Numbered from the stretch's first letter, positions 45,171-59,300 are shown. The stretch: DNA of 64,000 nt from Liolophura sinensis (GCF_032854445.1 NC_088297.1:23633127-23697126), one strand, 5' to 3'. Translations and numbers: made by a program. Notes: generated by a model not told the origin, from the sequence alone.

Positions 45171-45410
45171 GCTCAAAACTGTTTGATGACTTAACCCCAG
45201 ATTAAGTTTTAATCAAAGTTTTCAAATTTGTACGTAGCCCAAAAAATAATTGTGTAACTGTACATTAAGTATGAACTAAATCTCTGCTGTTATGTTTTGA
45301 CTTTGGAAAACTGTATTGGCTGCTGAATTTGGCTTAAATCCTATGTATAAAATATGACTTAATGCCAGTATTAGCTAATACACTTCTGAACAAGTGGGCC
45401 CTGTGTTAAA
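45171..45410. mobile_element. MITE-like element (M5)
   Basis: Inverted ends gggcccgtttgctcaaaact and acttctgaacaagtgggccc around about 200 bp of non-coding sequence, just after the CpG-rich minisatellite. Confidence 0.6.
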
Positions 45411-45903
45411 CACCGCACTGTTCGTATACAAGAAGGCCTTTGCTGGCCTTGTTAATGTATACATACTACATTGTCACAAACACAGCCAAGGAAATGAAAG
45501 CCAGCAGACCACCCAAACTGCATATCAAAACCTGTGTCGCAAGTTACGATAACAAATATATCAGTTGTTTACCACGGCCATTCAGGTTTTATCCAACAGG
45601 TGTAAAACAGGTGTAAAAATCCGCCATTTTCTTCTCTTGAACCAATCAACAATAAACAAATGTCACACAGGATGTCCAGGTTATGCCAATGAAATTCACG
45701 TTTTATAAATGATGTAAGAGAACTTCAGATTTGTCTTTCAAATTGGTAAACAAAGCAATTCCACGGGAAAACGTGCCACATTTAACATCGAACATCGTAC
45801 AATTCTTGGCCAGGCATTTTTCAACTTTATTTCAAAAATACAACATACGCATTACATTAAAGTGATGCATCGAACTGCATGGCTTTGTTCAGAATTTCGC
45901 TGT

Positions 45904-46240
45904 TCGAAATGTTTCACCCCCAAAATGCCACTCTCACCTCAGGCAATGAGCTCGAAATGGTTCACCTCCAAAATGCCACTCACCTCAGGCAATGAGCTCG
46001 AAATGGTTCACCGCCAAAGTGCCACTCTCACCTCAGGCAATGAGCTCGAAATGGTTCACCTCCAAAATGCCACTCTCACCTCAGGCAATGAGCTCGAAAT
46101 GGTTCACCCCAAAAGTGCCACTCTCACCTCAGGCAACGAGCTCGAAATGGTTCACCCCCAAAATGCCACTCTCACCTCAGGCAATGAGCTCGAAATGGTT
46201 CACCCCCAAAATGCCACTCTCAGTACAGGCAATGAGCTTG
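45904..46240. repeat. 48-bp minisatellite
   Basis: Seven copies with cgaaatggttcacc and gccactctcacctcaggcaa tgagct. Unit divisible by 3; open frames over it are by-products. Confidence 0.88.
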
Positions 46241-47617
46241 AAGCTAGTTCCTATACTGGCTAGGTCAGTCGATATTGCATGTCTCTGTATATAGCTGGCA
46301 TACCGAGCGCGATGATTTTCTCTGTGCTCTGCCCTGGCAGCGATTCCACAAAGCAATGCATTACACTTTATCAAAAATTAACCGCCCCGCGGCCAATTCC
46401 AGCCTCACATGTTTACAGCCTTGAGATTATCATTTGTAACCTGATACAATGTTAGATTTTGGAAATTTATATTCATCTCTGTGAATAAGATTACGCTTTT
46501 TGAGATAAATGAACTCTTTTGACTTGTTATTTTGTCGATAGTTCTGTTGGAAAAATCTTTACGAACAATAATTATTCCCGAATTACTTCGCAAATTTCTG
46601 GCTGCATAACAGTCGACGTTTTGACTTATACAACGTCATTCAGAAAAAAGCCACGAGAAATGGATTTAAGAAGTTAAATAAAAGAATCATTTAAAGTTTG
46701 TTTTTTTTTTGCTTTCTTTCTTGCTTTTTCTTTCTTTTTACTAATTTCGTCTATACTGTTTTCGCAACTGCAGGCCGTCCAGTCGTTAAAAAGTTTTTAA
46801 TTATTATCTTGAAATATCACGGCTCGTGTAGCGCTAATTGTATATGCCTATAATATTTAGGCAATTAAAATCTCGGTTTAGAAGCGCATGCCCGAATCTA
46901 GTGTGATCAATTTCTGTTTTGAAATTTTGCTTCCGGTTTTTGACATACACGTAGCTTAAAAGTGTTTATTTTGTTTGCTCATTGTAGAAAACGCCAAAAA
47001 GTACTACAGATTTGTTCTCACCTACTTGTATAAAGATTTAAATGTTTGGTTTCAATTTGGGATTTATGAATCACATACTGTAACAGTCTGATTTTTGTTT
47101 CACCGTAACCCGGGTAGGTCGGTAATAACAGGATAGGTTACATCTTTTTTGCAGGTTTATTTACATGATCAGATTACACAAACGTGTAAAACGGAAAATG
47201 TACAAATGTCGTTCAGCACACTATTATGCCAAAACAGAGCCCACAGAGCCCACATGTACATTTTTACTCTCCTCCTTTCCTCGTTGACGAAGGAAAGATC
47301 TGTAAAAAATGGGCAGATTTTAGATACATCGCTCATAGTCCTTCCTATACTCCTTACCATGCATGTGTCGCTCTCCGTGTTCGCTTTTTACATCACCAGT
47401 CACAAATTTTGTACAGAAATCCCGAACAACCCCGAGGTCACTGGGTCCACACTGATCAGGCAGGAAGTGATGTCATGAAACACAAAAACTTTGTCTCAAT
47501 CTTTCTTTCTCTACAAAAAGACTTTATACACGTGCATTCTCTTTATGTGAAGAAGCCCCCCAGGCGGGGATAATCCGTGGGCATCGCACTCTACTTAATT
47601 TTATCGACGGTAAATTG
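46241..47617. other. Intergenic, no feature seen
   Basis: Mostly AT-rich. Overlapping open frames of 109-115 codons near 47149-47573 have no protein-like pattern and compete on both strands. Confidence 0.45.
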
Positions 47618-48045
47618 AAGGCGGTTAAGATACCGTGATGAAATCCTGCGCCCAATGGGGTAACATTTCTGCACCTGTGGGATGTCCACAACTGGCGTGT
47701 TCGTCGGCGACATCCAATCTCGGGTAACATTGCGGAGTTGGGCTTGGCTTTCACTCTGGAGCGGAAAAACAACTGACCATCTCATCAGGTCTATGCGACA
47801 GCGATATGAAACAGTGCAGCAGGTAAACGGCCGACATACTCGGTACTGAAGTGTGGAATTTCCCAAACTGCCTCCACCCCCGCTTCCTAACCTGCCTCAT
47901 CGGTTGGCCGTTTCCATCAGTTATGGGAATATTTTGCTAAGAGTGCATTTTATGCCCCCCACCCCCACCCCCAACACGAAAAACAGTATAGGAAAGAATT
48001 TAATAACGCAGTTCATTTTATCAGAATATCAGGTGTTGCGTTTAA
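47618..48045 (+). pseudogene. Second Tc1-like remnant, internally deleted, opposite orientation
   Basis: Shares long stretches with the reverse complement of 41830-42345, such as ataccgtgatgaaatcctgc, acacctgtgggatgtc-type blocks and gaagtgtggaatttccc, ending in aacgcagttcattttatcag. Only the part around the HLWDV-type segment and the 3' flank remains. Not coding. Confidence 0.72.
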
Positions 48046-48490
48046 AAATATACTGGCGATGTTGTCCGAGAGCTATATACTGGCTGTTGTCATGCACTAA
48101 GGCCTCGGGAACAGTGGATTTGTTCCCCGCGGCCTCAAGCAATGAGACTAAACACTGAAGGTGTCTCAGTCATTGTGCAAGCGCCAAGTGTCCAGCTAAC
48201 ACCAGACCTCCTTATCGCGACAAAGCTAAGAGTGGTTAGCCTATATGTATAATGGTAATTAGAGATTACACTTTCTGGACATAAGACCACTCCGAGATTC
48301 GAACCAGCGACCTCGGAGTCAAGCATCTAATATCCAGTAATACATGTCAACCGTCTAGACCAGAAAGTACAACCCTCCATAAAGAGATACTATTACGTAA
48401 AACTTTGAACAAGAGCGACAAATTTTTAAAGTGCTATCAGAAGTATAGCCTAGCCGAAAAGTTTAACTACAACAAAGCAGTATTCTCCAG

Positions 48491-48760
48491 GGGGCCTCCG
48501 TGGCTCAGTTGGTTAGCGCGCTAGCGGAGCGTAATGACCCAGGAGTCTCTCACCAATTCGGTCGCTGTGAGTTCAAGTCCAGCTCATGCGGGCTTCCTCT
48601 CCGGCCGTACGTGGGAAGGTCTGACAGCAACCTGTGGATGGTCGTGGGTTTCCTCCGGGATGTGCCCGGTTTCCACCCACCATAATGCTGGCCGACGTCG
48701 TATAAGTGAAATATTTTTGAGTACGGCGTAAAACACCAATCAAAAAAAATCAAATGAATA
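48491..48760 (+). mobile_element. Full-length type A SINE with target duplication
   Basis: Best-preserved copy in the window. tRNA-like head from gggcctccgtggctcagttg (A box) to gtgagttcaagtcc (B box), body gtctgacagcaacctgtgga, tail gtacggcgtaaaacaccaat and an A-rich end. agtattctc occurs on both sides (48479-48487 and 48761-48769). The family resembles V-SINE/RUDI-type molluscan SINEs, from memory. Confidence 0.85.
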
Positions 48761-48837
48761 AGTATTCTCGAGTCTCTTATCGATTTTTTATCTTAAACAC
48801 GGCACTTGTTGCTACCTCGCTCAGGACTGATAGGTTA

Positions 48838-49052
48838 AAGGAAGTAAACAGGACTGGTTGGCCCAGTGTTAGTATAATGTGACTGGGTGGGGTGTCACGT
48901 CTGGTGTTTTCGTCACGATACATGTACATCATTAACGGCAGCACCTTTGCGGCATGGACTCACCCAGCCACAGGAGACACACACGTAATGACCATTCGTC
49001 ATCATATGGATGAAAAATTGCTAAGCGCGCCGTTAAACCCCAGGCATGTATA
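48838..49052 (+). mobile_element. Type C SINE, followed by a reverse type A tail (49058-49125)
   Basis: ggactggttggcccagtgtt, tgactgggtggggtgtcacg, tail ggatgaaaaattgctaagcg. Then, reversed, cgtcgtactcaggaatattt and cgacggcgggcagcattgtg. Confidence 0.65.
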
Positions 49053-49129
49053 CGTCCATACATTTATTTACGTCGTACTCAGGAATATTTCACTGATACG
49101 ACGGCGGGCAGCATTGTGGTTGTGACTCC

Positions 49130-49397
49130 TCGTCCGCAACTAACTGAATAACTGTTGGGTACGACGTACATTAACCACGGCCATACATACACACATACAT
49201 ATTTAGCCACATTTCCGTCCTTAAAATGATGATGATGTTCACAATGTCTGAACAACACAAACGTGATGAATGGGATCGTTGTACGAGCATGCTATCGCCG
49301 ATGCTCCAATTCAACCAATGGGACATGGGTCCGAGTACCAAACAATCGACTTGGGGTATCGTCAGATTATAAAAAAAATCTACTGAATCGTAGTTGC

Positions 49398-49429
<32 letters not shown>

Positions 49430-50589
49430 CTGTATTACAAGCTTATTCCTTACAGCGAACTTGCGTGAGTCTCTAAGTTCATTGCCACTTGTAAAGAAAT
49501 CTGGAGAATCGAATGAATGTTCTGTTTGACAAACATGCTTCAAAGACAAAAAACATGTTATTTTTGAATACACATAGCCTTTCCGATGTCTTTAATTTAT
49601 GTGGTAAGAGAGATAGGCAGAAGATGACAAAGAAAACAGGATTGAAGTTAAAAACCGGAACCGGGTTGACACAGAATTTGAACAAAAAAAAAAAAAATAG
49701 GCAAACGTTTGAAAAACCAACATTTGTATTTTACATATGCTAATGTATCACAAGTACCACAAATATAAGGTTGAGAATATCCAAACTAAGGTGGTTTGCA
49801 AAAGTTAAAAATTGACAACCACTCCTGCAAAAAAGAAAAACAAAACACTTCCATTTACGTATTCACTATACAAGGAATGACAAATTTATATGCTGAAAAT
49901 CCCATTGCTGGTACACGCCATGCAAGCAACATGGTAATAGAGATAAATATATGTAAATAATATAAATAAGTTGTTTAAAACCATACATGTATATTGCATA
50001 ATTTAAGTACCTTACGGAATCATTGAATTGTATGGACAGTAAACGACTTGTATTTGTTATATAATTATAAATATTACAGTCTAATTATATATAATTAGAC
50101 TGTACATAAAAGTGAACACAAATACAACATTTCATCAAATCGGAACATACAGCACATTTTTTCTCTCCATTATGCTGGCTTAGAGAATGATCAACTTCAA
50201 ACTTTACACCTAACACGATGAGCTGGGAATCATTTTAACTGGCGTTTCAAACCTCAACTGGTGTTAAATTCAATGACGTTTCAGTTTTCTTCTCCCACAT
50301 CGCCCAATGACACGAAGGCATGGTAGGTGGCCATGGCGAAAGGAAGACCTGATTATTCTGTTTAAAAATTGCCTTACAAATGCAGCGATCACTGTAACAG
50401 TTTTTGTTAAAATGGTGTTTCACATACATCTACCCCACTGATTGATTTTCTTTGAAAGATTACTGTTTCGCATACAGCCCGGTTGAAAAAGGTGTTGCCT
50501 TGCTGAACACATGCCGTAAATATAATTGGTAGCATTGCACATTCTGTTGAATATTTCATTCTGTTGAACACACGCCGTACATATAATTG
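49130..50589. other. Intergenic, AT-rich
   Basis: Apart from the (TG)n tract, only a palindromic agtctaattatatataatta-type run near 50080-50102 stands out. No gene seen. Confidence 0.45.
49399..49428. repeat. (TG)n microsatellite
   Basis: Fifteen uninterrupted TG dinucleotides. Confidence 0.97.
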
Positions 50590-51770
50590 ATAGCAGGCAT
50601 TATTGCTTCTTTATGTTGAAGGTATCTCTGTCATACAGTTGTTCCAAGAAGAATTACTTATTCGGTTAAAGATGCGTTTGACATACATACAACTGTACCA
50701 GGAATTATTGCTTCTTCTGTTGAAGGTATGTCTCTGGCTCATTCTGTTGAAGACGTGTCTCACATACAACTGTATAGCAAGAAGCAACGTTCATTCTGTT
50801 GAAGACGTGTCTCACATACACCTGTATAGCAAGAAGCACCGTTCATTTTGTAAAGGCGTGTCTCACCTATAGCAGGAATCATTCTTAATTCTGTTAAAGA
50901 TGTGTCCCACAAATAGTTGTACAGCACGGAGTACTGATCATTCTGCTGAAGACGTGTCTCACGTACAACTGTATAACAAGAAGCACTGTTCATTCAGTTG
51001 AAGATGTGTCTCACCTATAGCAGGGGTCATTCTTCATTCTGTTAAAGATGTGTCCCATAGATAGTTACACAGCACAAAGCATTGATCATTCTGTTGAAGA
51101 TGTGTCACAAATAGCTGTACAGCCCGAAGCATTGATCATTCTGTTGAAGATGTGTGACAAACAGCTGTACAGCCCGAAGCATTGACCATTCTGTTGAAGA
51201 TGTGTCACAAATAGCTGTACAGCCCGAAGCACTGACCATTCTGTTGAAAATGTGTCACAAACAGCTGTACAGCCCGGAGGATTGACCATTCTGTTGAAGA
51301 TGTGTCACAAACAGCTGTACAGCCCGAAGCACTGACCATTCTGTTGAAGATGTGTCACAAATAGCTGTACAGCCCGAAGCATTGATCATTCTGTTGAAAA
51401 TGTGTCACAAACAGCTGTACAGCCCGAAGCATTGTCCATTCTGTTGAAGATGTGTCTCACAAACAGCTGTACAGCCCGGAGGATTGATCATTCTGTTGAA
51501 AATGTGTCACAAACAGCTGTACAGCACGAAGCATTGACCATTCTGTTGAAAATGTGTCTCACAAACAGCTGTACAGCCCGAAGCACTGATCATTCTGTTG
51601 AAGATGTGTCACAAACAGCTGTACAGCACGAAGCATTGACCATTCTGTTGAAGATGTGTCTCACAAACAGCTGTACAGCCCGGAGGATTGATCATTCTGT
51701 TGAAGATGTGTCACAAACAGCTGTACAGCCCGAAGCATTGACCATTCTGTAGAAGATGTGTCTCACATAC
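50590..51770. repeat. 50-bp minisatellite with degenerate leading part
   Basis: From 51072 about 14 regular copies with cattctgttgaagatgtgtc and cagctgtacagcccgaagca. From 50590 to 51072 older, diverged units of the same kind (for example ttctgttgaagacgtgtctc). Confidence 0.88.
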
Positions 51771-52404
51771 AACTGTGTAGCTGGAAGCATCCTACTGTAC
51801 CTTAGTTCACAGCTGAGCATCATTTAGCGTAAGATGTGAGATACATAGCTGAAAAACTGGTGATCCATATCGGTGAAGAACTTTCAAGTTCTGTTGGAGA
51901 GATGATCTACTTTGCTTGAAAAGTAGCGCATACCGCTGATGGTCATTTGATACTGAGGGCGTGCACTGGTACACTGACTCATTTTACGCTTATTACTGTT
52001 CTCACATTATGCTGTCGTATTCCGTGGGCGGAGTCGACAGCTGTTGCCATGAGCAGCGACCAAGCGCTCCGATTGGCCGATCAGATGATTGACGGTTGAT
52101 TAACTTATACCTACAACACGCACATTATGCAAAAGTTCAAACAACATAAAATGGATAACTGGTACATACATAAAACTCCAAGAAAAAATGAAACTTTAAG
52201 ATATGCTAATGTTTAATATATTGCAGTTGTTCGAGGATAACAAAAAAAAAAATGTTGCAGGTACAATGCATATATAGCCATTTCAAATCCACCTTCATCA
52301 ATATGACATTTCCCATCAACAGAAATACTGAAACTATTACCAAGACAATTTTTCCAGCAAACAGTATTGCTGAAAGTATTCCCAAAACCACATTTTCCGA
52401 TTTA
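51771..52404. other. Intergenic, no feature seen
   Basis: Unique-looking spacer between two minisatellites. No frame or splice pattern recognised. Confidence 0.45.
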
Positions 52405-52990
52405 GTTTTAATGTTATTTCATTTTGGACCAACAGATTTAGTTCCAATGTTATTTCATTTCCCGCCAACAGATTTCGCTCCAGTGTTATTTCATTTCCCG
52501 CCAAAAGATTTCGCTCCAGTGTTATTTCATTTCCCGCCAACACATTTCGTTCCAATGTTATTTCATTTCCCGCCAAAAGATTTAGTTCCAATGTTATTTC
52601 GGTTAAAGCGCTAGCGCAGCGTAATGACCCAGGAGTCTCTCACCAATGCGGTCGCTGTGAGTTCAAGTCCAGCTCGTGCTGGCTTCCTCTCCGGCCGTAC
52701 GTGAGAAGGTCTGTTAGCAACCTGCGGATGGCCGTGGGTTTCCCCCGGGCTCTGCCCGGTTTCCACCCACCATAATGCTGACCGCCGCCGTATAAGTGAA
52801 ATATTCTTGAGTACGGCGTAAAACACCAATCAAAAAAAAAAAAAAAAAAAATCCAATGTTATTTCATTTCTCGCCAAAAGATTTAGTTCCAATGTTATTT
52901 CATTTCCCGCCAAGAGATTTAGTTCCAATGTTACTTCATTGCCCGCCAAAAGATTTAGTTCCAATGTTATTTCATTTCCCGCCAACAGAA
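52405..52990. repeat. 36-bp minisatellite split by a SINE
   Basis: Units of tccaatgttatttcatttcc plus cgccaaaagatttagt at 52405-52600 and 52852-52990, interrupted by the SINE described separately. Confidence 0.85.
52601..52851 (+). mobile_element. Type A SINE inserted inside a minisatellite
   Basis: 5'-truncated by about 25 bp (begins ggttaaagcgctagcg), complete tail and about 20 A. tccaatgttatttc is repeated on both sides (52587-52600 and 52852-52865), duplicating part of the array unit. Confidence 0.85.
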
Positions 52991-53335
52991 TGGATACTAA
53001 AGTATTCCTACAACCTTCCCACCAGCAGAATCGTTTCGTGTCATGATATTTTGACCATATCATGACTGTGTTGTTACAGCAGAAAAAAACCCTCTCCGCC
53101 AACAGAATATAAGTCAAACGGGATGCTTAAATACACTGTATTTCATGTTAAAGTTACTTTACTGTAAAGTTCATAATCTGTTATCATATGCAGTGTACAT
53201 TATGTGTAACTAGAAACAATTATCACAGTATCAGCGTTGATTTTTTTACCTGACCTCATTTCTTTTCTTTGTGGTAAGTGAATGTATTTTGGCAACGCAC
53301 AATTACCTGTAGTTATCTCCCCTTATATTGGGGAT

Positions 53336-56300
53336 TCAGGGCACAGAGTGAAGGTGAACGAGATCCACTTTCTTACAAGTGGGCGGAGTTTCAGTGCTAC
53401 AGTGACGAGTTTTCCGTCGCCTGAGGTCGATCGGTTGAACAGCACACATAGAACTGGGTTGGATAACGTAGCTAAAATAAAGAAATAAATGATTTCAACA
53501 CTCGCGAACTAAATATAAAGTATGTAACAAATATGTAACAAATATGTAACAAATCTAATAAGGCTTTTAGGCCTGGTGTAATATCTCAGTATTTTGAACA
53601 ACTTTGATACCAGCTTTATTTCAAACTCACAGCAGGGTCTTACTCTTGTCACTGCTAAAAACAATTATGGATGAACGCTTTAGTTCACACGTGCTTCAGC
53701 AGAGTGGAGAAACACGAACAAAGAATGTTGTCTGAAGGTAAGCTCAAATTTCAATTTGTTGGGTTTATATAAAAATTATGTAAAAAAGAATATCCCATTA
53801 CAAATCACACCATCTAAAAACACCCGCACTTGAACCCGTCTTAAACAGGTTTTAAATATTTGAATTCTAACACGGGTTCATCACGAAATGACCGAAATGA
53901 TGCCAATGTGTAGCAAGATAAACACCAGGTATTCATTCTCTCTAAGTTTAGAGCTACATGTGCTATAGTTTCACTTCCTCCCGATCAGCAATCACATTTG
54001 CCGCCTTTTCCTTACATACCCAGCGATCAGGTAAAGGTTTCAGCTTGCCACAGCTACCATAGCATCCACCAAACCACCCGAGCTCTTTGTTTTACAGCAA
54101 TTTATTCATTAAGACACTAAATATAAGACAGTCAGATGCAAATGGCCGCTTAGGAAGGGGCATAAAGATTAAAGGTTATATCTTTAAAACCAGCTGACAG
54201 GTCCCGATAGCACAGATGGTTGAGCGTCCGCTTCAGGAGCAGTAGATTCAGGGTCAATCCTAGGTCGGGTCACAAGTAAGACTTTAAAAGAGGCAGTTGT
54301 AGCTTCCTCGCTTGGCATTCATCATTAAGGGGATGGTGCAACGACTGGTTGACCCGTATCAGTATAATGGCTCGGGCGGTGCGACTTACTTGCCTTCGGT
54401 AAGCCTGCTGAGTGAAGCAGCACTACGTGAAAGAATGGTGGAAATCCGCCCTGCAACCAGGAGGCACACTACACTCTAAGGACTCACACCTAAGGGTCAC
54501 ACCTAAGACCTTAAAAGAGGAAGCTATAACTTCCTCGCTTGGCTTTCAGCATATTAAGGAGATAGTGCAACGAATGGTTGACCCGTATCAATATTATGGC
54601 TTGGGTGTTGCGGCTTACTTGCAACGAATGGTTGACCCGTATCAATATTATGGCTTGGGTGTTGTGGCTTATTTGCCTTTGGTAAGTTGTCTCAGTGAGG
54701 CAGCTCTAGATAAAAAAGCGATGGAAATCCGTCCTGCAACAAGGAGGCATATTACACATGCATGCACTCTAAGGACTCCTTCGTTGTTATATGGCTGAAA
54801 AATTGTTAAGTACGACGTTAAACCCTAAACACGCACTCAATCACTCACTCACTCAAAACCAGGGGCAAACAGCTCACACTTACACAATATCGCCACGTTT
54901 GAGCCGGCGTCTGTAATAAGGGTTGACAATCACGAAGGAAACATCCGTCTTGTTTCTGTGGTCGTCATCTAAAGAAAAAGAAAAGAAATTCGAGAACAAT
55001 GAGATTGCTGATTTATTAGCTATCCATGAATAACTATGGAACTATGTAAAGGCCACAACTGGTTAGAGCACTTATTCAGTGGACAATCCGGTAAATACAT
55101 GGAAGAATTTGGAACTGTTAAAATACTGAGTTATGATGACAACCTGATCAGATATGAAGCTGAAAAGTTGACCCCCATATGGAGATGGAAGTGTTGGTTA
55201 AGTAAGCAGATGGAGGTGTTGGTTAAATATAGATATGGAAGTGTTGGTTAAGTATGGAGATGGAAGTGTTGGTTAAGTATGGAAATTGAAGTGTTGGTTA
55301 AGTATAGATATGGAAGTGTTGGCTAAGTAAAGAGATGGAAGTGTTGGTTAAGTAAGGAGATGGAGGTGTTGGTTAAGTATGGATATGGAAGTGTTGGTTA
55401 AGTATAGAGATGGAAGTGCTGGTTAAGTAAGGAGATGGAAGTGTTGGTTAAGTGTGGATATGGAGGTGTCGGTTAAGAATGGGCATGGAGGTGTTGGTTA
55501 AGTAATAAGGTGGAAATGGTGGTTAAGGTGTGAAGGAGGAAGAGTTAGTTAAGTGAGGGGATGGAGGTGATGATTAAGTATGGAAACAAAAGTGTTTGTT
55601 AAGTATGGAGATGGAGGTGTTGGTTAAGTACAAAGGTGGAAATGATGGTTAAGATGCAAAGGAGGAAGAGTCAGTTAAGTGTGGAGATGGAGGTGTTGGT
55701 TAAGTATGGAAATAAAAGTGTTGGTTAAGTATAGAGTTGGAAATGATGGTTAAGATGTAAAGGAGAAAGAGTTAGTCAAGTGCGGAGATGAAAAATTTAT
55801 TTTTATTTATTTGATTATTGCTTAACGCTATGACAAAGAATTATTCACTTATCTGAAGGTGGAAACCGCCTTGCCTGGAGTAAACCATCGACTTTTGACA
55901 AGTAACTGACAAACTTTTCCCACGTATGACATTCTGATATGCTCATTAGACTGATGCAAACGTTCACATGAGTGTCTTTGATCGCTTCGATCTACAAATT
56001 CGCTGCCGCTGCCGCCCTATAAGTGAAATATTTTTGAGTACGGGGTAAACGCCAATGAAATAAATCAAATTCGCTTCCCAAGATGGGGTTAGAACAGGCA
56101 CCTCGCGAGGGCCATCAACTGAAAGGCGCGCACGTTTGACAAATATGAACATGGAACAATGGGATCAACTTGGGTTAGTCAAACGTGAATGACTTGCTCC
56201 AATACGAAACTGGAAAACATCAGCATTCAGATATGTAGATGGCATCTACAGTTGACCGATGGTGAGTCTGTGGCATGTAAAATGCACGACCCTTGTTCAG

Positions 56301-59300
56301 CTTGCAGAGCCACGTGCAGTCCTTACTGTAATCATCGTCTGGTAAGCCCAGAATTTCCATGCGGCACTTCACCAGTCGCACCACCTCTTTCTTCATCGTT
56401 GCCTGTCGCCTTCGTGTCTTTACTGATGGTCCTCTCAGAGGCCCGTTCTTTCTCTGTGAATGGAAGCGGTAACACAAGATATGCTTTGTACGGTTACACA
56501 TAGCGTGAACAAACATATGAAAAAGACATCATAATCAGATTATTATGATTTTGAAAATTTGTGAATACACGCATGTTTGAGTTCTAACTTTTATAGCTGA
56601 ACCCAAGACGCACCTGTCTGCTGCAAAAGATCATTTCATATAATCTGTGGCGCATCATGACCTTTAGGCCTCTCTGCCGTGAGGTATTTTAGTGATCAAG
56701 AGACATAAACTAGAGACACTGTAATGAAATGACTTAAATAGTGCATAAAACAATGGTAAAGCCGAAGAAAACAAACAAATGAAGCACATATATTTCATAC
56801 ATTTGTTAATAATGTCTACACTCTCACCAACTTATGCTCATCCAGGCGGTCTGAAGGGTTGTCGCCCCTTTGTGTTCTATAAATAGCGATGGGGATTTCC
56901 CCAGTTGTAAGTACCAGACTCTGAAACAGACGTCCGTAAGTGGGAAACGTTGCGACGGTCTGCTTTTTGACGCGGATCTAGAGCCAATAAAATAAAATAA
57001 ACACATATAAAACAATGTCAAATACTACCGCATGGCCAGTAAAATAAGATCAGTGACAACTGTATGATAATTACCAAAATGGTAAAACGTAACCGGTGAC
57101 ATCCGGCAGTTCAGATTTACAATGACTTGGCACAATTCCGACTGATGTCTGCGAAACCGTTACAGTAACTGTCTCCACAAACACTTCTGGCTGTAGCCTA
57201 CATTCATACAACGTTATGTCAACTTATTGGTATACACGTGGTCAAATTAGCTTAACATCTAGTGAAAACTTACAACAATGCGGGTTATTTCATGAGCACT
57301 TGATGTTGACAAAGTATCTATTTGTAAAAATGTTATACTGACTCTTTCTGTGATATACAGATTAGAGCGGAGTCTTTTGTAGGAACTCCCATTATGTAAC
57401 AGGGCATTTAACACTGTACAATATACCATACTCGTATTCATGTATAAACGTGAAGGAGGTACAGGTATATTTTGGTCTTAAAGAGTATTTTTTATATACT
57501 GGTAGCGGTAATGCAAGTCAGTGAGTAACATTCTCAAATACATTTTCTTCAATTAATCTGTGCGGCGTGGAGTTCCCCAAGGCTCTATTCTGGGACCTGA
57601 TTTGTTCCTGTTTTGTTTATTTATTTATTTGATTGGTGTTTTACGAAGTACTCAAAAATATTTCACATATACGAAGGCGGCAAGCATTATGCTGACAGAA
57701 AACCGGGCAGCGCCAGGGGGAAACCCACGACCATCCACATGTGACTGGCAGACCTTCCCACGTACGGCCGAAGAGGAAGCCAGCATGAGCTGGACTTAAA
57801 CTCACAGCTACCGCATTGGCGAGAGGCTTCTGGGTCATTACGCTTTTTTAAAATTAAATACAGCGAGAGATATTTTGTAGAATATATATAGAATAAGAGA
57901 CATTGTGTAACAACTTGTACTGCATGCAGTGACACAGTTGTGAGAACGTCTACTATTTAGTGAGATTCTAATTTGGTGGTTCTAAACATTAAAAAAAATT
58001 AAACATATTCTTACAATGTTTTCTAACAAAAATATTAAATTACCCCCACTCTTGTAAAATATATATAACTTTGAAATTAAAGTTAGCTTTAATCTTGTCT
58101 TATAACCAACATTTGTGTTGAACGAAACTGAAACAAGTCATGCCATCCGACTGTCACTGTGACAGATTGTAGTACATATACGTGAAGTGAAAGATCTTCT
58201 ATGAGAACTTAAAGTGATAGAGAGAAATTCTGTGACAACTTCTATAATATTTTATTTATTTATTTGATTGGTGTTTTACGCCGTACTCAAGAATATTTCA
58301 CTTATAGGACAATGACCAGAATTATGGTGGAAGGAAAAAGGGCAGAGCCCGGAGGAAACACACAATCATCGGCAGGTTACTGACAGACCTTACCACGTAC
58401 GGCCAGAGAGGAAGCCAGCATGAGGCTCCTAGGTCATTACTGTGCTAACCAACTGATTCTATAATATATAAAGTGTCAGAACCGTGCGGAGAGAAATTTG
58501 TGGATGACTTACATTGGATTAAGTGGTGGTCAAAAGGTGAGAAGGTAACTGGACAGAGTGAGAGCGATAACTGGACAGAGTGAAAGCGATAACTGGACAG
58601 AGTGAGAGCGATAACTGGGCAGAGTGAGAGTGATAACTGGACAGAGTGAGAGACATTTGTGAAGACTTACACTGGGTTTTGGGGGTTACTTCGCTATATT
58701 TAACATACAGTAGTAGAGTGGGAGGAAATTCCTGAAAGAGCTTACATTCTCTACTCGTAGGGACATCACAGACAATAACACCTCCGCAGCTGTAACGTCG
58801 GCTAGATACCCGGGATCATACGCACCACTGTAGACTTTTAGTTCCTTCTTTTTTCGAGCTTTATCTTGTCTTTGTCGGTCAACGACATTTTCAGTGCAGT
58901 TTTTGTGAGGAATGTGTCGATCTCAGGTCAGTACAATGGCCTATTTATGTATTTATTTAATTGGTGTTTTACGCCATACTCAAGAATATTTCACTTTACC
59001 GACGGCAGTCAACCACAACCGGTTGTGCTAAACTTTGGTTTTTATGTAGTACTCGACAACTGTTCAGTCGTATGACGACGAGGAGTCATAAGGTGTGTGT
59101 ACATATGCTGTGCCTTCTTGAGGCAGGGCGAGTCCATGCCGCCAAAATGCTGCCGCCACTGCAGCATCATGCCGAAGACACCAGACACGACACACCATCC
59201 AGTCACATTATACTGATACCAAACAGTCCTGTTTTCTTGCTCTGGCCTCTCAGCGCGGATCGTCAAGCGAGGCAGCAACAAATACCATTTTTAAAGTCTT

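Noticed and set aside
48491-48590. Additional tRNA gene
   Set aside because: A and B boxes are present but the cloverleaf is broken and the sequence continues into a SINE body and tail; likewise 54199 and the right end of the type B SINE at 3073-3411.
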